Origin: an uncultured Eubacteriales bacterium
GTDB taxonomy: Bacteria > Bacillota > Clostridia > Oscillospirales > CAG-272
Length of the DNA: 31,616 nucleotides
Direction of reading: 5' to 3'
Assembly (NCBI GenBank): GCA_900544985.1
Contig: UQXK01000018.1
Coordinates: forward strand, 1 to 31,616
Shown here: piece after piece, positions 23,764 through 31,576 of the stretch
How positions within the stretch are numbered: position 1 is the stretch's first letter
How the letters are laid out: the number at the start of each line of letters is the position of its first letter
The notes under the pieces: model-generated
Databases searched by the model: none
Told to the model about the DNA's origin: nothing
What the model saw: the letters and a program-made list of their open reading frames with translations, nothing else
Translations under genes and position numbers: made by a program

Positions 23764-24939
23764 ATGGGAAAAATATCTCGCTTTATACTCGGAGGTTACA
23801 TAATAAAAGTCGGAGACGAACACGTATCCGAAATACTGAACCTCCTTATATCGAACGCCATACCTTTCGGAAGAACGAAAGAGAAAAACGAATCCTGGCA
23901 TATATACATATCCGTGAGAGGATTTAAACAATACAACGAAATAACAAACGGAGAAAGAGTATGCGGAGAGGAAATAGAGGAAGTGGGATTCCTCTATATT
24001 TTAAAACGCTACCGATTCAGGTTCGGAATGTTTACAGGCGCGCTGTTTTTTATACTTTCCGTCGCGCTTTCTTCTTTTTTCGTATGGGACATAAACGTGG
24101 ACGGCAATAATAAAATAACGGAAAAAGAGGTTATAGAATATCTCGACGCATACGGCTTTCGTCTCGGCGCTTTTATACCGCGGATAGACAAGACCGATAT
24201 ATGCCGCCGTATAATGCTCGAAAACAAAGACATTTCCTTTATATCGATAAACATGAAAGGGACCGTCGCAAACGTGGAAATGCACGAAAGAGAGAGCGAC
24301 GAAGGAAAAATCAGCACGAGCGAACCGTCAAATCTCATCTCGAAATACGACGCGCAGATAGAAAGACTGGAAGTCGTCGGGGGCGTCGCGCAAGTGAAAT
24401 ACCTGCAATCGGTGAAGAAAAACGATATTCTTGTTTCGGGAATAATAGATTCGAATGCGATAGGATACAGACTCGTCCGTGCGCGCGGAAAAGTCTTCGG
24501 CCGCGTTTCTCTCGTATACGAAAGCAATATTCCGCTCGAATACACCGAAAAAATACCTACTTCGGAGAAAACAGAGAAAAAAAGTGTAAAAATTTTTTCA
24601 AAAGTCTTCAATCTTTTTAAAAATAATGACATTCGGTACGAAAAATATGATACAATAGTAAGTGAGGAAAGACTGTATCTTTTCGGAAGCGTAAAGCTTC
24701 CCATATCGGTGATAACGGAAAAATACACAGAATACGAAGAGATAACAAGAACTCTCTCCGAAAACGAAGCATATAAACTCGCGCTTAAAGAAATAAAAGA
24801 AAAGAGCGAAAGCGAACTCGAAAACGCAGAGATACTCTCCCGCGATACCGTCATGACAAACGAGAACGGCATACTTTCACTGAAAGTTTACGTGGAATGT
24901 ATACTCGATATAGCAGAGGAAATAAAAATAGACACATAA
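23764..24939 (+). CDS. yqfD: Sporulation protein YqfD
   Basis: A 391-residue YqfD family membrane protein. A cytosolic N-terminus (1-85) precedes a transmembrane helix at about 92-110 (FGMFTGALFFILSVALSSFFVW). Next comes an extracytoplasmic region with VDGNNKITEKEVIEYLDAYGFRLGAFIPRID, similar to POTRA/FtsQ-type domains, and a long Glu/Lys-rich C-terminus. The B. subtilis protein is 398 residues, so this is full length. GAGGT overlaps the yqfC stop, 7 nt before the ATG. It is part of the yqfC-yqfD-phoH cluster conserved in spore formers. Confidence 0.9.
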   Translation: MGKISRFILGGYIIKVGDEHVSEILNLLISNAIPFGRTKEKNESWHIYISVRGFKQYNEITNGERVCGEEIEEVGFLYILKRYRFRFGMFTGALFFILSVALSSFFVWDINVDGNNKITEKEVIEYLDAYGFRLGAFIPRIDKTDICRRIMLENKDISFISINMKGTVANVEMHERESDEGKISTSEPSNLISKYDAQIERLEVVGGVAQVKYLQSVKKNDILVSGIIDSNAIGYRLVRARGKVFGRVSLVYESNIPLEYTEKIPTSEKTEKKSVKIFSKVFNLFKNNDIRYEKYDTIVSEERLYLFGSVKLPISVITEKYTEYEEITRTLSENEAYKLALKEIKEKSESELENAEILSRDTVMTNENGILSLKVYVECILDIAEEIKIDT

Positions 24940-24958
24940 GAGAGGTAAAAAAGATACG

Positions 24959-25987
24959 ATGAACGAAAAAGTTCTTCACACCGCAAATATGGAACAGACG
25001 GCGAATATTTTCGGAAACTTTGATTCAAACGCAGCTCTGATAGAACAGGCATTCGGCGTATCGATAACAAACAGAGAAAGCGAAAAAACAACTGGCGACG
25101 CGATAGTCGTAAGGTCTGAGGAAAAGGAAGCGGCGGAAAGCGCTTCAAAGGTTCTGGAATACCTTATAGAAATGGCGGCGCGCGGAAACGAAATAAGCGA
25201 ACAGACGGTAGATTATATAATCGGCACGGTAAAAGGCGGCGAAAAACTTGAAAGCTTCGGTGACGACTGCATATGCGTCACCACAAAGGGCAAACCGATA
25301 AAAGCCCGCACCGTAGGACAGAAAAAATATATCGACCTTATAAAAAAGAATACGATAGTATTCGGAATAGGTCCTGCCGGAACGGGAAAGACCTTTCTTG
25401 CGGTCGCCGCAGCCTCCACCGCGTTCAGAAACAAAGAGGTTTCGAGAATAATTCTCACCCGCCCCGCAGTGGAAGCGGGCGAAAAGCTCGGATTTTTGCC
25501 GGGAGATCTTCAAATGAAGATAGACCCGTATCTGCGCCCGCTCTACGACGCGCTTTTCGAAATGTTCGGAGCGGAAACGTATCAGCGCCACTTGGAGCGC
25601 GGTTCTATCGAAATAGCGCCGCTCGCATATATGAGAGGCAGAACGCTCGACGACGCTTTCATAATTCTCGACGAGGCGCAGAACACTACGCCGGAACAGA
25701 TGAAGATGTTCTTAACAAGACTCGGAAACGGAAGCCGCGCCATAATAACGGGAGACATTACGCAGGTGGATCTTCCCTTCGGCAAGAAAAGCGGACTTGT
25801 GGAAGCGGTGAAGATACTTCACGGAATAGACGATATAGCGGTGCACGAATTTACGGAACGCGACGTAGTACGCCACAGACTCGTACAGAAGATAGTCATG
25901 GCATACGACAAATACGAAAGAGAAAACCGCACTCCGCGCGAAAAAAGCGGAACAAAATACAAGATAATAAAAAGGGACCCGAAATGA
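24959..25987 (+). CDS. phoH: PhoH family ATPase
   Basis: A 342-residue PhoH-like P-loop ATPase linked to RNA metabolism and usually encoded beside ybeY. Walker A is GPAGTGKT (138-145), Walker B is FIILDEAQNTT (234-244), and RPAVEAGEKLGFLPGD with ITGDITQVDLP are family motifs. The N-terminal 100 residues contain a KH-like part. GAGAGGT lies about 12 nt before the ATG, rather far. Its TGA overlaps the ATG of ybeY in an ATGA, so the two are translationally coupled. Confidence 0.95.
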   Translation: MNEKVLHTANMEQTANIFGNFDSNAALIEQAFGVSITNRESEKTTGDAIVVRSEEKEAAESASKVLEYLIEMAARGNEISEQTVDYIIGTVKGGEKLESFGDDCICVTTKGKPIKARTVGQKKYIDLIKKNTIVFGIGPAGTGKTFLAVAAASTAFRNKEVSRIILTRPAVEAGEKLGFLPGDLQMKIDPYLRPLYDALFEMFGAETYQRHLERGSIEIAPLAYMRGRTLDDAFIILDEAQNTTPEQMKMFLTRLGNGSRAIITGDITQVDLPFGKKSGLVEAVKILHGIDDIAVHEFTERDVVRHRLVQKIVMAYDKYERENRTPREKSGTKYKIIKRDPK

Positions 25988-26463
25988 AACTCAAAATCTA
26001 CTATGCCAACGAGCAGAAAATCGTAAAAATACCGCTTTCATTGCGAAGCTTAATAAACCGCGTCGTAAAAGCGACACTCGAAAACGAAAACTTCGAAAAA
26101 GACGCGGAAGTTTCCGTGAGCTTTGTGGACAACGAAACGATACACAAGCTGAATCTCGAATACCGCGGAAAGGACAAGCCGACCGATGTGTTGTCATTCC
26201 CGATGACAGACGGCGATGAAGAGGAAGACGACATAGACCTTTCCACAGGCGCGGTAATGCTCGGCGATATAATAATATCCGCGGAAAAAGCTATTGAACA
26301 GGCCAACGAATACGGTCACGGAATAGAAAGAGAGATATGCTTTCTCGCCGTCCATTCGACGCTTCACCTGCTAGGATACGACCACGAAACATCGGAAGAC
26401 GATGAAAAATACATGAATCAAACGCAAGAATCAATACTTCAAAAAATAGGACTCACAAGATAA
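25984..26463 (+). CDS. ybeY: rRNA maturation endoribonuclease YbeY
   Basis: A 159-residue zinc-dependent endoribonuclease involved in 16S rRNA 3'-end maturation and ribosome quality control. The zinc site HSTLHLLGYDH is at 124-134 (H124, H128, H134). The RGKDKPTDVLSFP motif is at 61-73 and LGDIIIS at 93-99. An acidic insert, DGDEEEDDID, sits at 76-85. The start is the ATG overlapping the phoH stop. A much longer frame reads in from upstream, but that part is phoH in another frame. era follows after 24 nt. Confidence 0.95.
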   Translation: MKLKIYYANEQKIVKIPLSLRSLINRVVKATLENENFEKDAEVSVSFVDNETIHKLNLEYRGKDKPTDVLSFPMTDGDEEEDDIDLSTGAVMLGDIIISAEKAIEQANEYGHGIEREICFLAVHSTLHLLGYDHETSEDDEKYMNQTQESILQKIGLTR

Positions 26464-26487
26464 ATAAAAATCAAAGGACAACAAAAA

Positions 26488-27372
26488 ATGAAAAAAACTA
26501 TCTTCACGGCAATCGTCGGCAGACCCAACACAGGAAAATCCACACTTCTGAACGCCATACTCGGACAGAAAGTCGCAATCGTATCATCAAAGCCGCAGAC
26601 AACGCGCACGAGAATAACGGGAATACTCACAAAAGACGATACTCAGTTCGTTTTTCTCGATACGCCGGGAATACATAAGCCGCACGACAAGCTCGGCTCT
26701 TACATGGTAAAAGAAGCGACAGGCGCGATAGGCGATGTCGACGCCGTTCTTCTCGTTGTGGAATGCGGAAGCAAAGTAAGCGATATCGAAAAAAATATAA
26801 TGAGAAAGATCGCTCCCGAAACTCCTCTTATACTTGTAATAAACAAGACGGATATAAGCAACGCAACGCAGGTCGCGGAAACGATAATACGTTTTTCCGC
26901 AGAAAGAGAATTTACGGCAGTCGTTCCGATATCGGCGAAGAACGGCAAGGGCATCGATGAGGTTATAGACGAAATATCGAAGTATTCACATGAAAGCCCG
27001 TGGTTCTTCCCCGACGACATAGTAACAGACCAGCCCGAACGCGCCATGGCTGCGGAAATAATAAGAGAAAAGATGTTGCGTCTTCTTGCAGAGGAGATAC
27101 CTCACGGCGTCGCAGTAGTCGTGGAATCCTTTGAAGAATCGCCTAAAATAATAAAGATACGCGCGGAAATATTCTGCGAAAAAGATTCTCACAAGCCTAT
27201 AATCATAGGAAAAAGAGGCGAAATGCTGAAAAAAATAGGCACTATGGCAAGAGAGGATATGGAATCCCTCTTCGGCATGAAAGTTTTCCTCGACCTTTGG
27301 GTAAAAGTAAAGGAAAACTGGCGCGAAACAAACGCGACGATAGCAAATTTCGGATTTAAGGACGAAAAATAA
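26488..27372 (+). CDS. era: GTPase Era
   Basis: A 294-residue essential GTPase that binds the 3' end of 16S rRNA and helps assemble the 30S subunit. G1 is GRPNTGKS (11-18), the switch region KPQTTRTR (35-42), G3 DTPG (58-61), G4 NKTD (119-122) and G5 near SAKNGKG. The C-terminal KH domain has HKPIIIGKRGEMLKKIG. AAAGGA precedes the ATG by 8 nt. Position between ybeY and recO is the standard order, without the dgkA and cdd genes present in Bacillus. Confidence 0.97.
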   Translation: MKKTIFTAIVGRPNTGKSTLLNAILGQKVAIVSSKPQTTRTRITGILTKDDTQFVFLDTPGIHKPHDKLGSYMVKEATGAIGDVDAVLLVVECGSKVSDIEKNIMRKIAPETPLILVINKTDISNATQVAETIIRFSAEREFTAVVPISAKNGKGIDEVIDEISKYSHESPWFFPDDIVTDQPERAMAAEIIREKMLRLLAEEIPHGVAVVVESFEESPKIIKIRAEIFCEKDSHKPIIIGKRGEMLKKIGTMAREDMESLFGMKVFLDLWVKVKENWRETNATIANFGFKDEK

Positions 27373-27393
27373 AGGCAAAAAGGAGTTTTTCAG

Positions 27394-28200
27394 ATGCTGA
27401 TCACGGCAAAAGGGCTTGTTCTCCGGGAAACCCCCGTAGGAGAATTTGATAAAATGCTCACGGTCCTTACGGCGGAATACGGCAAAATATCCGTGTTCGC
27501 CCGCGGCGCCGTAAGGATAAAAAGCCCTTATTTTGTCTCGACTCATTTATTCTGTTACTCCGAATTCGTTTTGAGAAAGTCAACAGACATATTCTACATA
27601 AGCGAGGTTTCGCTCATAGAAGGATTTTTTGGTCTTCGGAACACGCTCGAAGGCTCGGCTCTTGCAAATTACATCGCCGACATAGCGCGGGACATCTCCA
27701 CCGAAAATACAAACGAAGAAAAGCTTCTGCGCCTGACGCTCAACGCTCTTTACGCAATATCGAAAGCACAAAAACCGCTGCCCATAATAAAAGCGGTATT
27801 CGAACTGCGTTCCGTCTGCTACGCGGGTTTTTTGCCAAGGCTGGGCGGTTGCAACGGTTGCGGCAAAGCGCCTCTTGAAACATACTTTTTTGATATATCT
27901 GACGGTGTGTTTTTTTGCGATGATTGCTATCATGCAAGAGAAAAGCTATTTTTGACTCAATCCGAAAAAGTAAACGAAGCAGAGGGAATATACGCCGACA
28001 CGCATATAATAATGCAGATCTCGCCGAGCGTTTTTTCCGCGGTGATATATGCGCTTTCATCTCCCATGGAAAGGATATTCTCTTTCACACTCGAAAGCGA
28101 CGCACTTCGTGATTTTTCTTCGCTTTGTGAAAAATATATTCTCTGCCACCTGGAAAGAGATTTCAAAACGCTTGATTTTTATAAATCGGTGATAAATTAA
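27394..28200 (+). CDS. recO: DNA repair protein RecO
   Basis: A 268-residue RecO, which loads RecA in the RecFOR pathway. The N-terminal OB fold begins with AKGLVLRETPVGEFDKMLTVLT (5-26) and KISVFARGA. A zinc finger of two CxxC pairs follows (C153/C156 and C175/C178). AAGGAG lies 8 nt before the ATG. It is the last gene of the yqfC-recO run: the terminator of repeat copy D starts 9 nt after its stop codon. Confidence 0.94.
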   Translation: MLITAKGLVLRETPVGEFDKMLTVLTAEYGKISVFARGAVRIKSPYFVSTHLFCYSEFVLRKSTDIFYISEVSLIEGFFGLRNTLEGSALANYIADIARDISTENTNEEKLLRLTLNALYAISKAQKPLPIIKAVFELRSVCYAGFLPRLGGCNGCGKAPLETYFFDISDGVFFCDDCYHAREKLFLTQSEKVNEAEGIYADTHIIMQISPSVFSAVIYALSSPMERIFSFTLESDALRDFSSLCEKYILCHLERDFKTLDFYKSVIN

Positions 28201-28208
28201 AATTAAAA

Positions 28209-28232
28209 AGCACGGCATTGCCGTGCTTTTTT
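28209..28232 (+). terminator. Terminator of the yqfC-recO cluster (repeat copy D, unit 1)
   Basis: AGCACGGC (28209-28216), ATT loop, GCCGTGCT (28220-28227) followed by TTTTT. It starts 9 nt after the recO stop codon. Confidence 0.85.
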
Positions 28233-28439
28233 GTATGCATTATCAGTTGGGGCTGTCCGCCCCAAGCCCTGAACAAAGAAACTTTTCGAGAAAAGTTTCT
28301 TTGAACTTCAAAAGCTTTCGCCAAAATGAAATGGCGTATTTTGAGGAAAGTTTTTGCGGATTTTTAAGGGGCGTTTTACAAAAAGCCCCTTAAAGCAAGG
28401 TTTGGAACGGCAGTTCCAACATATTCTGACAATTAAAAA

Positions 28440-28462
28440 GCACGGCATTACCGTGCTTTTTT
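28440..28462 (+). terminator. Second terminator module (repeat copy D, unit 2)
   Basis: GCACGG (28440-28445) with CCGTGC (28451-28456), followed by TTTTTT. The inner C-G pair of the other copies is lost here (C to A mismatch), so the stem is shorter. Confidence 0.7.
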
Positions 28463-28587
28463 GTATGCGTTATCAGTTGGGGCGTCTGCCCCAAACCCTG
28501 ACACAAAGGACTTTTCGTGAAAAGTCCTTTGGAATCTCAAAAGCTTCGCTAAAATAAAGTGGTGTAGTCGGTGCGAAGTTCTTTGGC

Positions 28588-31494
28588 TTACCTTTCTGAG
28601 GGGGAAAGGTAAGTTTCGTAGTTATAATATGCGATTTCAGGTCTTGCATCAGGATTTTCAAGAACTATCTTACAATTTTCAACAGTGAAATTCTTGGCAT
28701 ATTTTACCGTGAAAGCGTGTCCCGAAGAAGCGCCGTGTCTGTCGTATTCGGGATATCTGTTGTCGATGGTTCTCGGCTCTCCCGGAATTTCACTGTAACC
28801 GCCCGCAAGAACAAAATAGCAATCCTTGAATTTTACATCTTCTATTCTCGCATGATCGTACTGACCTATTGCCATAACTTCACGAATGCTTTTCGTGTGG
28901 CTGAAAGGATATGCGTGTTCAAAGCGAAGTTCGCTGAAAGTTACATTCTTTATGCTTCCGAGTCTCGGTTCAGCCCCTCCGCGCGGGCAACGTTTTCTGT
29001 CGCCAACCGTTATATAAGCGGGAGCGCCGACATCTGTCATGCTTATACGTTCAAATACCACGTTTTCAACCTCTGCGCCGTCTACGCTTTCGAGCGATAC
29101 GCCGCAACGATTTACATTTTTAACAAAGCAGTCGGAAACTCTCACGTTTTTGAGGCTGTAATAGGTATCTGTTCCGAATTTTATTCCCGACGCAAGGCTC
29201 TGTATCATAAGGTCGTATGCGTCTATATTCTCACAGCCGTAAGGGTCGGAGCTCTTAAAGCAGAGTCCGTCGTCGCCCGCCATTATGTTGCAGGAATATA
29301 TTGTCATATCGTGGCAGTCCACGGGGTCTATACCGTCACGGTTGGGCGTGTTCAGACAGTCGAGATTGAGATAACGCATTATTATATTTTTCGAAGAAAG
29401 CGGAACTACCGTCCAGAATCCCGGACTTTTGAAGTTTATACTTTCTATCAATATATCCTTGGAATACGTTATATAGCAAAGGTCGGGACGGCAATCCTCT
29501 TTTCTCTTATCGGAAAGCGGATCGTTCATCTTAAAGCGGTATGTTCCGTTGCCGTCAAGCATACCGCCGCCCGTTATGCGGACATTTGAAACATTTTCTC
29601 CGTAGACAAGCGCGCGTCCGAGCTGTCTTACGGCGCAAAGGCTCGTTCCCGGCTCCATAAGCGGATATTGCGCGTGATCATTCGTACCGGAAATCGTGGC
29701 GTCACGTCCTACAAAGAGAGTCATGTCACTCGCAAGGAATATCTCCCCGGAAAGAAAAGTGCCATAAGGAAGAAGCACAGTTCCACCTGTAAACGCCGCA
29801 TCGTCAACAGCCTTTTGAATTGCCGCGGTCGCAAGCGTTTTTCCGTCGGCAAGCGCGTTATACGGTGCTTTTGTAACATCGAAAACAGGCGCATTCAGCA
29901 AAACGTTGCGGCAAAGATCCGCGTCGTCATATACTCTTATACGCATAAGAGTAAGTCCGGATTTGCCTGCGGAAAATACCGCGTTAGATATTTCCTTCAC
30001 GGGATTTATGAATTTAAATCCGCGCGCACGGTAAGCGCCGTCGACCATAAGGTCATACGTTCCCTTATCGGTATCGGATATAACTTTTATATTCATCGCG
30101 TTCCGGCAGGGATAGTACATAAAATCGCAATCTCCGCCGAATATTCTTATGAATTCTTCCCCGTCGGAAGCGTAAAGATTGTTTTTATAAAGCGCTATTC
30201 TTACCGCGGGTTTTCCGTCTTTATCCGTGAGCTCGGGCGCATACGAAAACTCGTCCGAATTTGTCATAAGGAGAGCTTCGGCGCTCGAAATTCCGGAAAT
30301 CGGAGCAAATCCGTAAGAGTAAGAGGCAAACTCTCCGTCATTTGATTTGACGGAAACCGCATGGGAATCTTCAAAAGGATATTTTACGATCTCTACAACG
30401 GCATTTTCCGTCTTTTCGGAAAAATCCCCCGTGCCGCTTGCAAAATCATCATTTACGGCAAATACTTCGGTGTCATCGGAAACAACAAGATTGTCCAACG
30501 TCGCAACACCGCCGTTTGTGTATAAAGAAACTTTACCGACATTTCCTTTGTTTGCGTCAACGGTGATAGCCTTACGACAGTTTATGTAAATTTCGGCTTT
30601 TCCTTTTTCACCGTCAAAAACGATTCGAAGAGAGATATCCTTATTGTTATTTTCAGCCGCTTTTTTCTTACCGCAGAAAATTCCGTCGGATGTAAATTTA
30701 ACTTCTACAAGAGCTTCCCCGTCTCTGTTTGCAAGTGCAAAAGACGATACGGCGCTCCCGGAAGATGATATTTTCGCGGACGCAACAATTCTGTCCGAGC
30801 CGTCGAATGTTCTTTCTATTTTTGCGTTTCCCGTGAGAGATACAAAGCCGTCGCGTTTTTCATATTCGTTTCTCTTTATTTCTACGTTTCCGAATACTTC
30901 ATATTCCGAAGAAATTTTATCGGCATTGAAAACATCGGTTATATAGTTTCTGTATTCTCTCTTCTGATACGGGGCGGGAATATTATCCGCAACAATGCTC
31001 TTAGGAAGCGCGCCTTCGCACTCCTTATAATCATCTGCAAGGGCAAAAACGGAAAAATGGTTGCCCTCCCCCGAAAATCCGGGAATGTTTACATGGTCTC
31101 CTGCGAAATATTTTTTAGAGTAGATAGAGTACTCAGTTCCGTCGGAGGAGCGCATAATATCGCCCGTTGCAAAAAGCTCGTTTGCATATTCGGGAACACA
31201 GTTTTTATCGTAGCAGACGTATACCGTTATGTCTCTTTCGGCAAAGAAGTCCACTTCCTGTTTGTCGTCAAAACCGTCGGCGAACGAATTAAAAGTCACA
31301 ACAAAATCCGCACCGCGGTATTTTTCATCAAGATATCCGACAGTCACATCGCTGTTGGAATATATCTTTGATCCTATATTGAGATCCGTGCTCATATAAT
31401 ACCAGCCGCTCGTGTCCCACGGAGCGACAAAACGGCTCGTTACGGGAACAGGCGGGATATTGTTTACATTGCTTTTATAATAAGATATTGCCAT
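28588..31494 (-). CDS. Large GH28-family (polygalacturonase-like) protein
   Basis: A 968-residue protein with a C-terminal right-handed beta-helix of GH28 type (about 535-960). Its catalytic carboxylates are visible: D720 in NRDGID and the pair D741/D742 in AGDDG. The usual GHG histidine motif reads ASGIKFGT (768-775). Ahead of it are an unrecognised N-terminal domain (1-180) and two beta-sandwich, lectin-like or LamG-like segments (about 200-340 and 345-525). There is no signal peptide. It may act on pectin-derived oligosaccharides inside the cell, in line with the rhamnose genes, but linkage specificity is open. Only a weak ribosome binding site (AAGGATAAGGG) precedes the ATG. The last eight residues and stop lie in the repeat palindrome. 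Confidence 0.85.
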   Translation of the reverse strand: MAISYYKSNVNNIPPVPVTSRFVAPWDTSGWYYMSTDLNIGSKIYSNSDVTVGYLDEKYRGADFVVTFNSFADGFDDKQEVDFFAERDITVYVCYDKNCVPEYANELFATGDIMRSSDGTEYSIYSKKYFAGDHVNIPGFSGEGNHFSVFALADDYKECEGALPKSIVADNIPAPYQKREYRNYITDVFNADKISSEYEVFGNVEIKRNEYEKRDGFVSLTGNAKIERTFDGSDRIVASAKISSSGSAVSSFALANRDGEALVEVKFTSDGIFCGKKKAAENNNKDISLRIVFDGEKGKAEIYINCRKAITVDANKGNVGKVSLYTNGGVATLDNLVVSDDTEVFAVNDDFASGTGDFSEKTENAVVEIVKYPFEDSHAVSVKSNDGEFASYSYGFAPISGISSAEALLMTNSDEFSYAPELTDKDGKPAVRIALYKNNLYASDGEEFIRIFGGDCDFMYYPCRNAMNIKVISDTDKGTYDLMVDGAYRARGFKFINPVKEISNAVFSAGKSGLTLMRIRVYDDADLCRNVLLNAPVFDVTKAPYNALADGKTLATAAIQKAVDDAAFTGGTVLLPYGTFLSGEIFLASDMTLFVGRDATISGTNDHAQYPLMEPGTSLCAVRQLGRALVYGENVSNVRITGGGMLDGNGTYRFKMNDPLSDKRKEDCRPDLCYITYSKDILIESINFKSPGFWTVVPLSSKNIIMRYLNLDCLNTPNRDGIDPVDCHDMTIYSCNIMAGDDGLCFKSSDPYGCENIDAYDLMIQSLASGIKFGTDTYYSLKNVRVSDCFVKNVNRCGVSLESVDGAEVENVVFERISMTDVGAPAYITVGDRKRCPRGGAEPRLGSIKNVTFSELRFEHAYPFSHTKSIREVMAIGQYDHARIEDVKFKDCYFVLAGGYSEIPGEPRTIDNRYPEYDRHGASSGHAFTVKYAKNFTVENCKIVLENPDARPEIAYYNYETYLSPSER

Positions 31495-31533
31495 TACAAA
31501 ACCCTTATCCTTAATTTTATATTTTACTCTGCC

Positions 31534-31562
31534 ATTTTAACACAATAAAAATATAAAGTAAA
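31534..31562 (-). promoter_or_regulatory. Promoter of the GH28 gene
   Basis: Minus strand TTTACT (31562-31557), 17-nt spacer, TAAAAT (31539-31534). Predicted start near 31527, a leader of about 33 nt. Repeat copy E begins 15 nt upstream of the -35 box. Confidence 0.6.
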
Positions 31563-31576
31563 TATCTTTTATAAAA

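Larger units (their letters stand above)
28205..28613 (+). repeat. Dispersed hairpin repeat, copy D (tandem unit)
   Basis: Two units with a period of 230 nt (terminators at 28209 and 28439). Unit 1: terminator, TTGGGGC/GCCCCAA hairpin, a hairpin built on AAAGAAACTTTTC/GAAAAGTTTCTTT, a linker, and the module with two hairpins (TTAAGGGGC 28364-28372 with 28385-28393; TTGGAAC 28402-28408 with 28413-28419). Unit 2: terminator, GGGGC-type hairpin, AAAGGACTTTTC/GAAAAGTCCTTT hairpin, linker, and terminal palindrome (CTTACCTTT 28587-28595 with 28605-28613). It fills the gap between convergent recO and the GH28 gene. Its last 26 nt code for the end of the GH28 protein. Confidence 0.85.

Noticed and set aside
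25273..25983. Upstream extension of the ybeY frame (396 residues in total)
   Set aside because: This part is phoH read in another frame; the ybeY start is the ATG overlapping the phoH stop.
28354..28661. Open frames on both strands inside repeat copy D (for example RTFREKSFGISKASLK)
   Set aside because: They are produced by the hairpin modules of the repeat. They have no start signals and end in structured non-coding sequence.
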